A stretch of 64,000 nucleotides of DNA, taken from assembly GCF_012395185.1 (NCBI RefSeq), contig NZ_JAAZTU010000010.1, forward strand, positions 62,001-126,000, written 5' to 3'. Numbering within the stretch: position 1 is the first letter of the stretch; each line of letters starts with the position of its first letter. Positions 38,784 through 48,222 of this stretch are shown piece after piece. The notes under the pieces are model-generated. The model was not told the origin of the DNA. It was given only the letters and a program-made list of their open reading frames with translations, and made no database searches. Source of the DNA: Vibrio aestuarianus (GTDB lineage Bacteria > Pseudomonadota > Gammaproteobacteria > Enterobacterales > Vibrionaceae). Made by a program: the position numbers and the translations under genes.

Positions 38784-39182
38784 ATGTTTCAAGCAAATTT
38801 TAGATCACACACTCTAGTTAGACATCATCGGTATACTTCTTCACGTCCGCAAAAGGGTACTGTAGAGAACATGATGTCAACATTGGCTGGACTGTCTCAA
38901 CAGCAACAACAGTGGATATTATTTACCGCTGAATGCCCTCGTCCTCAATACCAACAATTTGCTTCCTTTAACATACATTGCGATAGAGTAATTCATATGA
39001 AACCTTCTCAATCTCTATCTGAGTTAGAGATTGTGATTAAAGCAATTCGATCAGGTAATGCTAGCGCCGTTATCGCCTCAAACGGCATCGAAACGGTTAA
39101 CCAAGCATTATTGAAACAGTTGGCGGCAGAACATCAATGTGAAGTGTTTTTCGTTGAAGGCAGACATCCACAATTCCATTAA
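38784..39182 (+). CDS. sulA: SulA-like SOS cell division inhibitor
   Basis: SulA blocks FtsZ polymerisation during DNA damage. The 132-aa protein is shorter than E. coli SulA (169). It keeps the diagnostic core: QQQQWILFTAE (like RWQLWLTPQ), VIHMKPSQSLSELEIVIKAI and RSGNASAVIA (like RTGNYSVVIG). The SOS box in the promoter supports the call. AAGGACA Shine-Dalgarno and a terminator after the stop. The N-terminal extension is largely unconserved. Confidence 0.85.
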   Translation: MFQANFRSHTLVRHHRYTSSRPQKGTVENMMSTLAGLSQQQQQWILFTAECPRPQYQQFASFNIHCDRVIHMKPSQSLSELEIVIKAIRSGNASAVIASNGIETVNQALLKQLAAEHQCEVFFVEGRHPQFH

Positions 39183-39212
39183 TTAAGATCAACGTTTATA
39201 CACTGTCTTTTG

Positions 39213-39236
39213 CCTTCCCTCTGGGAAGGTTTTTTC
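39213..39236 (+). terminator. Terminator of sulA
   Basis: Stem CCTTCCC / GGGAAGG with a 3-base loop, then TTTTTT. Confidence 0.88.
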
Positions 39237-39296
39237 ATTATTTTTCTCCTTTATTTCTTTCTATAAACTCAAAATCCAATAAAGTAGCCAGATACA

Positions 39297-39312
39297 AAGC
39301 AAACGATTGCTA
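39297..39312 (+). promoter_or_regulatory. PurR operator of purC
   Basis: AAGCAAACGATTGCTA matches the PurR consensus except at the central and outermost bases. It lies 119 bp before the purC start, in the expected promoter region. Confidence 0.75.
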
Positions 39313-39430
39313 TTTATCTGGCAGCGAGCAATAGTTCTGGTATGATGCGCACAGTTAATCGATATCCATACCTGCTTTATGCTAGAGATATCTTCTCTGT
39401 ATGACGTTTGAAAAAGATAGGAATGTCTAA

Positions 39431-40534
39431 ATGAGCCTCGCTGATCAAGTTCTTGCCGTCAATGACGACCTCCCAATTCGCACTCACCAACCTGTTCACA
39501 GTGGTAAAGTCCGCTCCGTTTATTGGCTAACGGCAGAAGACAGCCGCCGTTTAATTCAAGAAAAAGGATACAACGTCGCACCAGATGCCCCTTTGGCAAT
39601 TATGGTCATTAGCGACAGAATATCGGCCTTTGATTGTATTTGGCACGCTGAAGGTGACATCAAAGGTGTTCCCGGTAAAGGTGCAGCATTGAATGCGATA
39701 TCAAACCATTGGTTTAAATTGTTTAAAGATAATGGCTTAGCTGATAGCCATATCCTAGATATCCCTCACCCTTTCGTGTGGATTGTTCAAAAAGCCAAAC
39801 CAGTAAAAATTGAGGCTATTTGCCGCCAATACATTACTGGTTCAATGTGGCGTGCGTATGAGAAAGGCGAGCGTGAATTCTGTGGTATTCAGCTTCCGGA
39901 AGGGCTACAAAAAGATAAAGCCCTACCTGAAATGCTAATTACACCATCAACAAAAGGCATTTTAAAAGGCATACCGGGCGTACCTGAAGCTGACGATGTA
40001 AACATAACCCGCCGCAACATTGAAGAAAATTTTTCTGCCTTCAACTTCAACAGCGCTGACGATATTGCACTTTATGAGAAACTACTGAAGGAAGGTTTTG
40101 GCGTTATAAGTCAAGCACTTACAAAGGTGGATCAAATATTCGTTGATACTAAATTTGAGTTTGGTTACGTGGCTGATACCAACGGTGTTGAAAAGCTGAT
40201 TTATATGGATGAAGTCGGTACGCCAGATTCATCTCGTATTTGGGATAATAATGCTTACCAGCATGGGGAAATCGTTGAAAATTCCAAAGAAGGTTTCCGC
40301 CAATTCTTACTTAACTATTTTCCTGATCCCGATATCTTACTTAATAAAGAAAGAATGACTGAGCGTGAGGCACTCGCTCGTGATAATGCTTTACCTTTGG
40401 AAGCACTGATGGACATTTCAAAAACATACTTAGGAATTGCGGAAAAGATCATTGGTCGCCCTGTCGAACTTAGCAAAAATCCAAAACAAGAGATCATTGA
40501 TATTTTAAGTACGCAATATGGCTTAATTAACTAG
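39431..40534 (+). CDS. purC: Phosphoribosylaminoimidazole-succinocarboxamide synthase (long form)
   Basis: SAICAR synthetase, adding aspartate to CAIR with ATP in purine synthesis. 367 aa, the long Vibrio/Pseudoalteromonas-type form rather than the 237-aa E. coli enzyme. Visible: [11 protein letters not shown] (~23-33), [13 protein letters not shown] (~64-76), the signature [17 protein letters not shown] and [12 protein letters not shown] near residue 260. AGGA Shine-Dalgarno. PurR box upstream and terminator downstream; single gene. Confidence 0.96.
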   Translation: MSLADQVLAVNDDLPIRTHQPVHSGKVRSVYWLTAEDSRRLIQEKGYNVAPDAPLAIMVISDRISAFDCIWHAEGDIKGVPGKGAALNAISNHWFKLFKDNGLADSHILDIPHPFVWIVQKAKPVKIEAICRQYITGSMWRAYEKGEREFCGIQLPEGLQKDKALPEMLITPSTKGILKGIPGVPEADDVNITRRNIEENFSAFNFNSADDIALYEKLLKEGFGVISQALTKVDQIFVDTKFEFGYVADTNGVEKLIYMDEVGTPDSSRIWDNNAYQHGEIVENSKEGFRQFLLNYFPDPDILLNKERMTEREALARDNALPLEALMDISKTYLGIAEKIIGRPVELSKNPKQEIIDILSTQYGLIN

Positions 40535-40557
40535 GTCGATAGGCTGGTATTTAAGAC

Positions 40558-40585
40558 AACGGGGCTATACGCCCCGTTATTATAT
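40558..40585 (+). terminator. Terminator of purC
   Basis: Perfect 8-bp stem AACGGGGC / GCCCCGTT with a 5-base loop; T-run is interrupted (ATTATAT). Confidence 0.75.
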
Positions 40586-40600
40586 GTAGACATATACTAT

Positions 40601-40978
40601 CTATAGCGTAATGACAAACTCATCTGGTTTGGTCGTTCGAATGAGTGTTTTGCTTTTACTCTCAATCGCCTGAATCTGCTCCGAGTCTAATGGATATGGC
40701 ATCACTAAAGTTAGCTCATCGATCCCTTCTAGCTTCGCAAGTTTCACTAATGAAATGAGATTAGATTCATCACTACGACGTGGTGACAACGATTTTAGCG
40801 CCATTTCCCACAAGCGATCTTCTGGAGTCGATAATTCTTTAATGCTGTCTTTCCACATCATCCCAAAGATCGGCGCAAATGACGTCATCGCTTCAATAAA
40901 AGTCCATTTTTTATTACACGAAGCACCAAGAAATGTCGTGTAATCGAACACGGCACGATTTATTTCTTGTGTATTCAT
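40601..40978 (-). CDS. Hypothetical protein, 125 aa
   Basis: I do not recognise this protein. No signal peptide, membrane span or known motif is evident. The sequence is mixed alpha/beta in character with an aromatic central part (FAPIFGMMWKD) and an acidic mid-region. The ATG at 40978 has a very strong GGAGG Shine-Dalgarno 6 bases upstream, which rules out the ATG at 40993 and supports expression. Convergent with purC. Confidence 0.7.
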   Translation of the reverse strand: MNTQEINRAVFDYTTFLGASCNKKWTFIEAMTSFAPIFGMMWKDSIKELSTPEDRLWEMALKSLSPRRSDESNLISLVKLAKLEGIDELTLVMPYPLDSEQIQAIESKSKTLIRTTKPDEFVITL

Positions 40979-41181
40979 TTTGTCCTCCGACAAATTAGCA
41001 GCATACTGTACTCAATATCATATAAGATTATCTATATAGCAATAGGATATAAAAAAATCGTCTTTTATGCCCAAACTTCCCGCGAAATAGCTATATAAAA
41101 ATCAGTTATGTAACAAAACACAAACAGACTTTACGACATATGTGCCTGATTGATTAATATTTCAAACAGTGAAGGAAAACA

Positions 41182-43530
41182 TCACCTTATATCGACAATA
41201 CGACTCGCTTTTTTATATTGAATTCTAAAGCCTTGCCATCTTGGTAACTCCCAACGTTTAGGATCACCTTTTCGTAAACCACTTTTATACACAAGATAAA
41301 TGAGCTTCTTAGCAACATGGTATTCAACGCTTAAGTTAAGATCACCTAGATAAAGCTCAAAGGGGTAAGTATTAGCAAAATCCTCATACTGCCAATATGG
41401 AATACCATCAAACTCAAAATCGTCGACATCAAATATCGATAGATCTTCTAAGCTGCTAACTTCTAATGTTTTAAGCTGATCTTTAAACCAACGATCAAAA
41501 GTCATGTTGTGGTGGGAAGTCTTTGTTTCATCCAAACCAAGCTCAACATATAAGCGCCAATGCGCAATCTCTGTCATCCGAGTCTGAGCTAAACCCGGTA
41601 GAATATCGCCATTTTTAACCGCTTCAACTAAGGGGATAATGGCAAACTCACCACAAGCTTCAACCTGTCGACTTACAATTTTGCGTCCCGCGTAGATCAG
41701 ATTCAAACGAGTATTGAGTTTGCCATTCTCATAAATAACATCATCTTGCTGCCACTCTCCCAAATTAAGTTCATCAATTATCGCCAGATCAATTGGCATC
41801 ATTACTGTCGCTAAGGTCAGCGTTTGCTTAACGCCTCGCCCGGCCAAACTGTGTTGGTCTAATACCAATGCTGCTTGACACTCTTGGCTAAAACGGCTGT
41901 TTCTTGCTGGCATAACTTCCATTTGGCCATTACCAAGCGCATCTCGACGTTTTTCTCGACGAACAAAAACGAGTTCAGGGTGTAAACGAGCGATTTCTTT
42001 TGCCAAACTAGATCTTTGATAACGGGAGGCAACGTCTAGGTGGGGCAACACGAAGATTGCTCTCATTTGTGCTGAAAGTCCCTTTGCTTCCTTAAGAACC
42101 TGTTGATCAACCGTTACCCCGCTAAAAGTTTCTCCACGAACTATTCGGATCAATAATTGCCCATCGCACTGACAAGGTTCTTGCTGTACTAAGGAATCTA
42201 ATGCTTCCTCATTACTGGATAACGAATAGAGTGAAGCAGAGACCGAAAGGGCAGCGGTTAAATCAACCATCGCTTCTTTCAATGCTTTTGAAGGCATTCG
42301 CGTGACTAAATCGGCATATAAGCTGTCAATAGGAAGTGGCGCGAGTTGTAAGCCATGCTCTGTAACTTGGCCATCTTCATCAATGGCGTCCATCTGGCGC
42401 AATATAGTCAGTGCACTCTTTAGTGCTTTTTCTGGCAACGGCTCTAGAAATGTTAATCTCGACAACGGATAACCACAACTCGCGCTCGCAAGCATAGCTT
42501 CAACCAATTCCTCGCGTTGTAGCTCTGGTGGCGTGACATTAGCAAGTGCGGCATGTTGACCATATAGCCGCACCGCGGTTCCATCCATCACACGCCCTGC
42601 CCGTCCCGAGCGCTGATTGGCACTAGCTTTAGAAATATGCTTTAAACTTAAAGTGGTACGACCATTGCGTTGCTCAGTTCTGCGCTCTAAGCCACTATCA
42701 ATAACAACTGTCACATTAGGAATAGTGAGTGAGGTTTCCGCTACATTGGTAGCAAGAATGACTTTTTGTTGCGGTTGGATCGTTAATGCAAGCTCACGTT
42801 CATGCTCTGACACCGCCGCATGAAGTGGCAGCACCAGTAAATCTTCGATGTTAGATAATGCCTGTTGGCATTGCTGAATTTCTTTACGACCAGGGAGAAA
42901 AACTAGGATATCACCTTGAGTTGCTCCATAAGCACTAACGACCTCCGCCTTCACTCGCTGCTCTAAATGTCTTGCATCTGGAAGCTGGCGGCTGTCATTG
43001 GCACGGTAGTTAACAGCCACATTAAACTTTCGACCTTGCGCCACTAACCGCTTACCACGAATATAACGTGCCAGCTTATCTCCCTCAATCGTTGCTGAAG
43101 TTAAAACGATACGATGTGTTTGCTGCTGATTGAGCAATGCCACTAATAGATCGGTATCCCAGCGGCGTTCATGAAATTCATCAACCATGACCACCTTGAA
43201 ATCATGCAATTTATTTTCAGCAAACCAACGTAAAGCCACACCAGGTGTTACGAATACAACTTGTGTTTTGGCATCGAAATACTGCTCTAACTTGATCGCA
43301 TAACCTATCGTTTTACCTACAGGTTCATTACGTTCATTGGCCAGAAAACTTGCCAACGAGGTACAAGCGATACGTCTTGGTTCAATCACTAGTACTCTGC
43401 CCAAATGTAATGACCACAAAGGTAAGCGAGTCGACTTCCCTGACCCCGTTTCTGCTTCAACGACTAAATGCTGAACAAGTAGCTCTGATTTGAATGACGT
43501 TTCAAGCGTATCAATAGGTAAAAATTGCAT
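41182..43530 (-). CDS. HrpB-like DExH-box ATP-dependent helicase
   Basis: A 782-aa SF2 helicase. Walker A is AETGSGKST (26-34), motif II is DEFH (117-120), motif III is SAT, and motif VI is QRSGRAGR. It continues with a helicase-associated (HA2/ratchet) region. Closest to the HrpB group, but the C-terminus (WELPRWQGFRIQYKKAS) is not the usual HrpB tail and the box reads DEFH instead of DEAH/DECH. I start at ATG 43530; the open frame to 43578 is poorly supported. Probably an HrpB paralogue; substrate unknown. Confidence 0.8.
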   Translation of the reverse strand: MQFLPIDTLETSFKSELLVQHLVVEAETGSGKSTRLPLWSLHLGRVLVIEPRRIACTSLASFLANERNEPVGKTIGYAIKLEQYFDAKTQVVFVTPGVALRWFAENKLHDFKVVMVDEFHERRWDTDLLVALLNQQQTHRIVLTSATIEGDKLARYIRGKRLVAQGRKFNVAVNYRANDSRQLPDARHLEQRVKAEVVSAYGATQGDILVFLPGRKEIQQCQQALSNIEDLLVLPLHAAVSEHERELALTIQPQQKVILATNVAETSLTIPNVTVVIDSGLERRTEQRNGRTTLSLKHISKASANQRSGRAGRVMDGTAVRLYGQHAALANVTPPELQREELVEAMLASASCGYPLSRLTFLEPLPEKALKSALTILRQMDAIDEDGQVTEHGLQLAPLPIDSLYADLVTRMPSKALKEAMVDLTAALSVSASLYSLSSNEEALDSLVQQEPCQCDGQLLIRIVRGETFSGVTVDQQVLKEAKGLSAQMRAIFVLPHLDVASRYQRSSLAKEIARLHPELVFVRREKRRDALGNGQMEVMPARNSRFSQECQAALVLDQHSLAGRGVKQTLTLATVMMPIDLAIIDELNLGEWQQDDVIYENGKLNTRLNLIYAGRKIVSRQVEACGEFAIIPLVEAVKNGDILPGLAQTRMTEIAHWRLYVELGLDETKTSHHNMTFDRWFKDQLKTLEVSSLEDLSIFDVDDFEFDGIPYWQYEDFANTYPFELYLGDLNLSVEYHVAKKLIYLVYKSGLRKGDPKRWELPRWQGFRIQYKKASRIVDIR

Positions 43531-43717
43531 GTAAATAAGAGTCTGAAGACATTTGTAGAGGATTATATACTCAAACAACTTGAAGTAGGTGCAAGATAAC
43601 GTTTTGTCCCCTTTAGTTCAGTATTCTGCGTTATGTATCATGGCCCATCTATTTACAATATCATGAGTAAACCGTTATCATTTTCGAGTTTCCTCTCCAC
43701 CCTATAATAGGCTTACA

Positions 43718-45406
43718 ATGAATAACGACAAACGCCCTCTTTATATACCCTATGCTGGCCCTGCTCTACTCAGTACCCCACTGCTCAATAAAGGCAGTGC
43801 ATTTAGTGCGTCAGAGCGCAGATCGTTCAATTTAGAAGGGCTGCTTCCTGAAACAACGGAAACCATTCAAGAACAGGTGGTACGTGCCTATCAGCAGTAC
43901 TGTAGCTTCGAAAGTGATATGGACAAGCATATCTACCTACGCAATATCCAAGATACCAATGAGACACTTTTCTACCGTTTGGTACAAAATCACATTACTG
44001 AAATGATGCCTATCATCTATACACCAACGGTGGGTGCCGCATGTGAAAATTTCTCGAATATTTATCGCCGTGGACGCGGTTTGTTCATCTCATTTCCAAA
44101 TAGAGATCGTATTGATGACTTATTAAATAATGCCGCTAACCATAACGTGAAAGTCATCGTGGTGACCGATGGTGAACGCATTCTAGGTTTAGGTGACCAA
44201 GGCATTGGCGGCATGGGAATTCCGATCGGCAAACTGGCACTTTATACCGCATGTGGCGGTATTAGCCCAGCTTACACACTGCCGATTGTTCTTGATGCTG
44301 GCACCAACAACCCGCAACGACTTGCAGATCCTATGTACATGGGGTGGCGTCATCCGCGAATTACTGGTGTAGAATATGACGCTTTTGTGGAGGAATTCAT
44401 TCAAGCGGTACAACGTCGTTGGCCTGATGCTTTGATCCAATTCGAAGATTTTGCACAGAAAAATGCCATGCCGCTGCTTGAACGTTATAAAAACCGCATT
44501 TGTTGTTTCAATGATGATATCCAAGGCACCGCTGCAGTTACCGTCGGTTCATTATTGGCAGCTTGTAAAGCGGCAGGCAGTCAGCTATCAGAACAACGTA
44601 TCGCCTTCTTAGGCGCAGGTTCTGCTGGTTGTGGTATTGCTGAAGCGATCATCGCACAAATGGTTTCTGAAGGCATTTCTGATGCACAAGCGCGCTCTCA
44701 AGTTTACATGGTGGATCGCTGGGGTCTATTACAGGAAGGGATGCCTAACTTACTCGACTTCCAACAACGTCTAGTGCAAAAAAATACCAATACACAAGAT
44801 TGGGTGACTGAAGGCAGCGGCTTCTCACTTCACGATGTAATGCGTAATGGTAAACCAACCGTTTTGGTTGGCGTCTCTGGTGCCCCTGGTTTGTTCAGTG
44901 AAGAAGTGATCACTGAAATGCACAAGCATTGCCCACGTCCGATCATTTTCCCATTGTCCAACCCAACCAGTCGCGTAGAAGCGACACCGAACGACATTAT
45001 TCGTTGGACAAATGGCGAAGCCTTAGTTGCTACTGGCAGTCCGTTTGATCCTGTTCAGCACAATGGTAAAACCTACCCGATTGCGCAGTGCAATAATAGC
45101 TACATCTTCCCAGGCATCGGCTTAGGCGTGCTAGCGGTTAACGCTAGCCGCGTCACCGATGAAATGCTGATGGAATCCAGTCGTGCACTAGCCTTGTGCT
45201 CACCACTGGCACTAAACGGCCACGGCGCATTGCTTCCACCACTAGAAGCGATCCACTCAGTTTCTAAAAAAATCGCTTTCGCTGTCGCTAAAAAGGCAAT
45301 TGAACAGGGTGTTGCTCTTGAAATCTCTGACGATGTATTAGAAAGTGCCATCGAGCAGCATTTCTGGCAACCGACCTATCGCCGTTATAAACGCACAGCG
45401 TTCTAA
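43718..45406 (+). CDS. maeA: NAD-dependent malic enzyme
   Basis: Oxidative decarboxylation of malate to pyruvate. 562 aa and very close to E. coli MaeA (SfcA). Visible are [11 protein letters not shown]-like ([14 protein letters not shown]), the catalytic [36 protein letters not shown] and the NAD-binding [22 protein letters not shown] lies at 43703-43708, only about 10 bp before the ATG, so the leader would be very short if this is the promoter. An ERIC relic follows the stop. Confidence 0.96.
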   Translation: MNNDKRPLYIPYAGPALLSTPLLNKGSAFSASERRSFNLEGLLPETTETIQEQVVRAYQQYCSFESDMDKHIYLRNIQDTNETLFYRLVQNHITEMMPIIYTPTVGAACENFSNIYRRGRGLFISFPNRDRIDDLLNNAANHNVKVIVVTDGERILGLGDQGIGGMGIPIGKLALYTACGGISPAYTLPIVLDAGTNNPQRLADPMYMGWRHPRITGVEYDAFVEEFIQAVQRRWPDALIQFEDFAQKNAMPLLERYKNRICCFNDDIQGTAAVTVGSLLAACKAAGSQLSEQRIAFLGAGSAGCGIAEAIIAQMVSEGISDAQARSQVYMVDRWGLLQEGMPNLLDFQQRLVQKNTNTQDWVTEGSGFSLHDVMRNGKPTVLVGVSGAPGLFSEEVITEMHKHCPRPIIFPLSNPTSRVEATPNDIIRWTNGEALVATGSPFDPVQHNGKTYPIAQCNNSYIFPGIGLGVLAVNASRVTDEMLMESSRALALCSPLALNGHGALLPPLEAIHSVSKKIAFAVAKKAIEQGVALEISDDVLESAIEQHFWQPTYRRYKRTAF

Positions 45407-45418
45407 CTGATAAGCAAT

Positions 45419-45541
45419 CCGTTGTATTATCCAATTGCAGGTTAGCGACAAGTAAACTACTGCCCCAATCACTAAATCAACGCTGTGATTGGGGTTAGCA
45501 AGCGCAACATGCCTCGCTACAACTTCAATGAGTAAGGGAAA
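45419..45541. repeat. Degenerate ERIC element
   Basis: Related to the copy at 14956-15083: AATTGCAGGTTAGCGACAAG at the left arm, TGCCCCAATCAC and GTGATTGGGGTTAGCAAGCG around the core, CTACAACTTCAATGAGTAAG at the right arm. It begins 13 bp after the maeA stop, so it would be transcribed in the maeA 3' end. Confidence 0.7.
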
Positions 45542-45585
45542 CGCACTGCCGAGCAAAACGCTAGCGGCTTTATTTGTGAATCAAT

Positions 45586-45909
45586 ATGATGAATTTTTTG
45601 GCCCCTGCAGGGCACTATATTGCTCCCTATCTGGGTGAGATTTCTACAGCCTTCATCGCCTGTTTATTGGTGATGCTAGGCTCGGATATCAACGCTTTTA
45701 TGCGTCGATTAATGCGCAATCAGCACTTTGTTGTACGTACATTGGCATTTATATTGATTAACGCCTTTGGTTACGGTTTGATCATTATCAAAGCAAGCCC
45801 TTACCTTGCTCAGACACTTTCAAAGTTAGAACAAGGCATGATGTTTAGCATTGTTATGTTATCTTTTACTGTTATCGGAATATGGGCGCAAAGGAACCGT
45901 CAAATTTAG
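45586..45909 (+). CDS. DUF3392 family membrane protein
   Basis: A 107-aa protein with about three membrane spans (~18-34, 48-67, 82-98). Matches the short DUF3392 family of Vibrio and relatives; function unknown. It overlaps the start of sanA by 28 bp, so the two are likely co-expressed. No clear Shine-Dalgarno before the ATG-ATG start. Confidence 0.75.
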   Translation: MMNFLAPAGHYIAPYLGEISTAFIACLLVMLGSDINAFMRRLMRNQHFVVRTLAFILINAFGYGLIIIKASPYLAQTLSKLEQGMMFSIVMLSFTVIGIWAQRNRQI

Positions 45910-46622
45910 TGTTAAACTCTTCCCTCTCACATAAACTCCAGAATTTTTGGAAAAAATATCTTTCCAAACCACTTCGTTATGCATCTGTTTTATTGATTTT
46001 GCTATGTGTAGGCGTTGTTGGTATCGATCGCTGGGTAAGCTGGCAAGCGTCTGAGCAAATTTTGACTGACCAGTCGCAAGTTGGTGAGTTCCAAGTCGCG
46101 GTTGTACTTGGAACCAGCAAATATTTGGGGAAAATACTCAATGAATATTATACCCACCGCGTAGAGGCGGCTATTTCTCTCTATGATCAAGGAAAAGTTA
46201 AAAACTTCTTACTGAGTGGCGACAATGCCCACCGTTCATACAATGAACCCTGGACAATGAAACGTGACTTATTACGAGCGGGAGTTCCAACTGAAAGTAT
46301 CTACTTGGACTATGCTGGTTTTCGAACCTTAGATTCCATCATACGAGCGAAGCGTATTTTTGAAACCGATAACTTCTTAATCATTTCTCAGCAATTTCAT
46401 TGTGAGCGCGCGCTATTCATTGCGAACCACCATAACATTAACGCCCAATGTTTAGCCGTGTCTGGCCCGACCAATAGCTCTGGTTTTAAAGTGAGGTTAC
46501 GCGAGGTTTTTGCTCGAACAAAAGCCTTCTTGGACCTCTATATCATCCATACACAGCCGAGGTTTCTGGGGCCTAAAGAACCGATCATGATTGATGATTC
46601 TCACGCTGAAAAACGCAACTAA
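45882..46622 (+). CDS. sanA: SanA-type DUF218 membrane protein
   Basis: Inner-membrane-anchored DUF218 protein; SanA mutants of E. coli become vancomycin-sensitive at high temperature, suggesting a role in envelope integrity. 246 aa. One membrane span (~33-50), then the conserved DRWVSWQA, AVVLGTSKYL, FLLSGDNAHRSYNEP, LDYAGFRTLDSI and QFHCERALFIA blocks, all as in E. coli SanA. The start is uncertain: ATG 45882 inside the preceding gene, or GTG 45909 (AAGGA 12 bases upstream). Confidence 0.92.
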   Translation: MGAKEPSNLVLNSSLSHKLQNFWKKYLSKPLRYASVLLILLCVGVVGIDRWVSWQASEQILTDQSQVGEFQVAVVLGTSKYLGKILNEYYTHRVEAAISLYDQGKVKNFLLSGDNAHRSYNEPWTMKRDLLRAGVPTESIYLDYAGFRTLDSIIRAKRIFETDNFLIISQQFHCERALFIANHHNINAQCLAVSGPTNSSGFKVRLREVFARTKAFLDLYIIHTQPRFLGPKEPIMIDDSHAEKRN

Positions 46623-47938
46623 CTCGCTTCTCGTTGTACAAGCCCGTAGTTAATCTCAACACGATTACGCCCTTTGTTTTTTGCTTGATACAAAGCATCA
46701 TCAGCTCTGGCAATCATTTCAGTGATACGTTCGTCCCCCATCATAGCAACACCAATACTGCACGTTAACTTATCACCATGAACCCAAAGGTGTGCTTCAA
46801 CTCTGCGCCTTAATTTTTCAGCTCTAGCACAAGCTTCTTGGAGCGAAGTGTCAACGCAAAATACAATAAATTCTTCCCCACCCCACCGAACTAAGCGATC
46901 TTTTTCCGGAAGAATACTCATTGTTACCATGGCAAACTCTCGCAAAATATCGTCTCCGGTCGTGTGGCCATAGCTATCATTGACACGTTTAAAATGGTCA
47001 ATATCGATGTACAACATACAAAATTGAGTATCAGACCAACGCACCTTGTGTGCGTACTCATTTAACCACTCTCGAATCCCATTGCGGTTTAACGCACCGG
47101 TCAAAGAGTCGCGATGGGCCATTTCGGCAAACTTAATATTTTGAGAACGAAGTGTACGGTTAATAATTTTTAAATGCTCTTGGCGCTGTAGTGCAAGTTG
47201 GGCCTCATGCCGACTTTTTCGCATCTCATTGAGTGAAATAGATAAACCAACCAACATCCAAAAGCTCAATAAAAATAGAAATAGATGCTCGCCGTTAACA
47301 TAAGCGCCGATAAACTCCACACTATTGACGTGCATCTCATAATGGCCGAGTTCACTTCCAGACCCTGTAGCAAACTCAATTTTATTCACATTACTAAATT
47401 CGGGTGCAGAATGTTCAATACCAATGCGGTTATCCACCAACCACCACGTCATGACTTGAAGGTTTGCCATCGGAATTTCAATCTCACTTTTATCCCCAAG
47501 CGAGAACTCTAACCCATTGTATTTATGTGTATATTCATTCTCAATGGTTGAATATTCATGATTAAAATTTCGCAGATAAAAACGTATCGCAGGAGGAGAG
47601 GCTGATTGACTGTACGTAAAATCAATACTCAACCTAACGGTGTGATAATCAGACAAATCCAAACCGACCCGAGGATCATCATTAGCGTGAATAGAAATCC
47701 CACAATAAGGCCACTGGTAGTTACTTGGTAACAAATCACAACTAAGATGTGCTTGCCCATTTTGAAGACTTAGCTCAGATGTCGATAGCCCCCCATCAAA
47801 CTGATCATTTGTTGGATGAAAAGAGTATTGAGAGGGTGTGATTTTTAGTACCTTTTGATCACCAATAGCAAGATATGTCACTACTATAATGACCGTTAAG
47901 AGCATCAATCCGACCAGAAATCTGGGGAAAGCCGTCAT
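46619..47938 (-). CDS. Membrane diguanylate cyclase with periplasmic jelly-roll-like domain
   Basis: A 439-aa protein: membrane span (~7-25), a periplasmic beta-rich domain (~30-215) resembling carbohydrate-binding jelly rolls, a second span (~218-238), coiled-coil, then a GGDEF domain with active-site GGEEF. The inhibitory RxxD site is absent (PEKD at that position), so product inhibition may be lost. ATG 47938 has AGGGGG 7 bases upstream. A 17-bp-stem hairpin lies directly upstream. Its stop codon overlaps that of the convergent sanA. Confidence 0.9.
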   Translation of the reverse strand: MTAFPRFLVGLMLLTVIIVVTYLAIGDQKVLKITPSQYSFHPTNDQFDGGLSTSELSLQNGQAHLSCDLLPSNYQWPYCGISIHANDDPRVGLDLSDYHTVRLSIDFTYSQSASPPAIRFYLRNFNHEYSTIENEYTHKYNGLEFSLGDKSEIEIPMANLQVMTWWLVDNRIGIEHSAPEFSNVNKIEFATGSGSELGHYEMHVNSVEFIGAYVNGEHLFLFLLSFWMLVGLSISLNEMRKSRHEAQLALQRQEHLKIINRTLRSQNIKFAEMAHRDSLTGALNRNGIREWLNEYAHKVRWSDTQFCMLYIDIDHFKRVNDSYGHTTGDDILREFAMVTMSILPEKDRLVRWGGEEFIVFCVDTSLQEACARAEKLRRRVEAHLWVHGDKLTCSIGVAMMGDERITEMIARADDALYQAKNKGRNRVEINYGLVQREAS

Positions 47939-47952
47939 GTAATTACCCCCTA

Positions 47953-47991
47953 ACAATGTTTAACCTTCACTCCTTGAAGGTTAAACATTGT
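47953..47991 (-). promoter_or_regulatory. Perfect 17-bp-stem hairpin in the cyclase gene leader
   Basis: 47953-47969 is fully complementary to 47975-47991, with a 5-base loop reading AGGAG on the minus strand. It ends 7 bp before the AGGGGG Shine-Dalgarno of the GGEEF gene. No T-run follows on the coding strand. Confidence 0.75.
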
Positions 47992-48222
47992 CTTTACTTT
48001 TTTTGCCCAATGAAAAAACAGTAACAATGTCTTGTTTTTAATACATTGGTGCCAAAATTTCTATGTTTAATTGACTTTTATCATTCCATTTTACGACCAA
48101 CTTCAATAAATACTTATTTAGCCAACGCTTAAATAAAATCAATCACGGTCTAAACACACCCCCGCCAAAGGCAGCTCTTTTTCTGTTAGAATGGTTCAAA
48201 CTAACAATAATGAGTATATGTC

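Noticed and set aside
43571-43590. Third ERIC fragment (CAACTTGAAGTA-like)
   Set aside because: Only about 12 bases resemble the ERIC end; no core or partner arm nearby.
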